Shown here piece by piece: positions 50,688 through 51,827 of a stretch of DNA of 51,827 nucleotides (position 1 is the first letter of the stretch; each line of letters opens with the position of its first letter). The stretch lies in assembly GCA_900758375.1 (NCBI GenBank), contig CAAERJ010000037.1:1-51827 (forward strand), read 5' to 3'. Under the pieces are notes generated by a model, which saw nothing but the letters and a program-made list of their open reading frames with translations, made no database searches and was not told the DNA's origin. The DNA comes from an uncultured Collinsella sp. (GTDB lineage Bacteria; Actinomycetota; Coriobacteriia; Coriobacteriales; Coriobacteriaceae). Position numbers and translations under genes: made by a program.

Positions 50688-51604
50688 GACAAAGCACCCC
50701 ACGTCAGATCGGCGCCCTGCAGGCCGGCAGCCCAGGCAGAAGCAGCCATAGCGCGCTTGCCATCGGGCTTAACCTCAAGCAGCTCGACCGCACCATCGGA
50801 AAGTCCCAGGTAGACACGCTTGCTCTTAACGGCAACAGCGCCCTCGCCAAGCGACACATCCGCCAGCGCAGCATCGAGCACGCGAACCGACTTACCGGCA
50901 ATCACGCAGCGAGCGGGTGCAGTGTCGGACGAAGCCAACACGTGACGCACGCAATCGAGCGCCGCCATCTGCGGATCCAGACGCATCTCCTGCTTGGAAA
51001 TCTTGGCAGCATGCGTGACGAGCGACTCATCCTGCTCGGTCCACACCGCTGTGTCATCGGCAAGCGAGGGCAGCGTATCGGCCAGCAGCTTACCGCCCAG
51101 CTCGCCAAGCTCCATCGTCAGTGCCTCGGCATGCTTGCCGGCGACAGATGTCGAGGCCTGCGCACAATAAGCGCCGGTATCCACGCCATGCCCAATACGC
51201 ATAATGGAAACGCCGGCAACCTCATCACCAGCAAGAATCGCACGCTGAATGGGAGCGGCGCCACGCCAACGCGGCAGCAGCGAAGCATGAACATTCACAA
51301 TACCAAGCGGCGCCATATGCAGCACCTCATCGGGCAAAATGCAGCCATAGGCAGCCACGCAGAATATATCAGCCTGCGCAGCCTGAAGCGACTCGACAAC
51401 CTCGGGCGTCATACGATTGGCCTCAACAACCGGCAACCCCAGCTCAAGCGCCTTGGCCTTAACAGGAGAAGGCTCAAGCTTCTTACCACGCCCACGAACA
51501 GCATCGGGACGAGTAATGACAAGCGCAATCTCATTCCCAGCCTCAACAAGCGAAGTCAGCGAAGGCACAGCAAAATCAGGCGTACCCATAAACACAATAC
51601 GCAT
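50684..51604 (-). CDS. fmt: Methionyl-tRNA formyltransferase
   Basis: This 306-aa protein formylates initiator Met-tRNA. Conserved blocks are FMGTPDFAVPSL at the start, AYGCILPDEVL, the catalytic NVHASLLPRWRGAAPIQRAI (N-x-H and SLLP), IMRIGHGVDTG (catalytic D) and the C-terminal OB-like domain with KSKRVYLGLSDGAVELLEV. It is translationally coupled to rsmB. Confidence 0.96.
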   Translation of the reverse strand: MRIVFMGTPDFAVPSLTSLVEAGNEIALVITRPDAVRGRGKKLEPSPVKAKALELGLPVVEANRMTPEVVESLQAAQADIFCVAAYGCILPDEVLHMAPLGIVNVHASLLPRWRGAAPIQRAILAGDEVAGVSIMRIGHGVDTGAYCAQASTSVAGKHAEALTMELGELGGKLLADTLPSLADDTAVWTEQDESLVTHAAKISKQEMRLDPQMAALDCVRHVLASSDTAPARCVIAGKSVRVLDAALADVSLGEGAVAVKSKRVYLGLSDGAVELLEVKPDGKRAMAASAWAAGLQGADLTWGALS

Positions 51605-51709
51605 AAAGAACGTCTCCCCTCAACCAAAGCCGAGACAGCTACAAATAACGGCGGAAAGCCAAGTACACAGCCCATCCGCAATAACAATTCAACAAGAACA
51701 AATATACCC

Positions 51710-51747
51710 AAAACCAAAGAAAGAGCCGCAATAAAAGCAGCTCTCTC
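51710..51747 (-). terminator. Terminator-like hairpin near the right edge
   Basis: Minus strand: AGAGCTGC, loop TTTTATT, GCGGCTCT and then TTCTTTGG. The stem is about 8 bp with one mismatch. It probably ends a minus-strand gene that lies to the right of the window. A stop-free frame runs through it from the edge to about 51640, but a hairpin of this kind inside makes coding unlikely. Confidence 0.5.
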
Positions 51748-51827
51748 AACAAAGCACCTATCAGCGAAGACGTCCCTCCCTGGCCCGACGGCACCCGGGC
51801 GAGATAAGCAGCGTCAAAGTAGTCCCC

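Noticed and set aside
51640..51827. Stop-free minus-strand frame entering from the right edge
   Set aside because: It contains a terminator-like hairpin and a leucine/tryptophan-rich low-complexity run; most likely noncoding, although a partial gene cannot be ruled out at the edge.

Overview
The window reads as a chromosomal segment of a high-GC Gram-positive gut actinobacterium, most probably Collinsella or a close coriobacterial relative. This rests on an LPXTG-anchored surface protein, the glgB-glgP-glgC-glgD-glgA set with actinobacterial codon use, a LoaP/NusG-paralogue-led capsule operon, and the general look of the proteins. It is an inference from family resemblance; there is no rRNA in the window to confirm it.

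Layout. (1) About 0.1-19.3 kb is an accessory region. It holds a PD-(D/E)XK-like protein, a DUF3825 protein, a Fic/Doc toxin with a small upstream partner, a DUF3990 (ADP-ribosyltransferase-like) gene overlapping an XRE regulator and preceded by a striking double operator, an AbiEi/AbiEii-type pair flanked by direct repeats, an orphan MNT nucleotidyltransferase, an LPXTG protein, an RloA/RloB (AbiL-like) pair, a membrane GIY-YIG protein, a 681-aa protein with a HEPN-like RX4H motif, AbiH, and an endonuclease/exonuclease/phosphatase (EEP) nuclease with an unknown partner. Gene remnants lie between them, including two decayed C-terminal pieces of UDP-glucose dehydrogenase. (2) About 16.4-32.9 kb on the minus strand is a capsule/exopolysaccharide operon read right to left: loaP antiterminator with a long structured leader, initiating sugar transferase, glycosyltransferase, capE-capF-capG (UDP-N-acetyl-L-fucosamine synthesis), glycosyltransferase, wzy, wzx, pyruvyltransferase, an F420H2-dehydrogenase-like protein, wecB, and a truncated ugd at its tail. 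The EEP gene, its partner and AbiH sit between wecB and the ugd remnant. (3) tRNA-Ala, a thiamine diphosphokinase and a HAD phosphatase separate this from (4) a plus-strand glycogen operon (35-44.8 kb) and a GH13-GH77 fusion enzyme (45.2-48.5 kb). GlgB and GlgA both carry lysine/alanine-rich histone-like tails, about 286 residues long in GlgA. (5) The right end holds fmdB, a cluster of hairpin repeats, and the housekeeping pair fmt-rsmB.

Working together: capE/F/G plus wecB supply amino sugars, the sugar transferase and glycosyltransferases build the repeat unit, Wzx flips it and Wzy polymerises it, and LoaP probably keeps polymerase processive over this operon of about 16 kb. GlgC/GlgD make ADP-glucose, GlgA and GlgB build glycogen, and GlgP with the GH13-GH77 enzyme break it down. 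A shared GGTAAAAC operator-like motif links the glgB and GH13-GH77 promoters. The strongest candidates for something undescribed are the histone-like tails on the glycogen enzymes, a repeat family with a fixed core and swapped but still complementary ends, and the EEP/partner/AbiH block inside the capsule locus.
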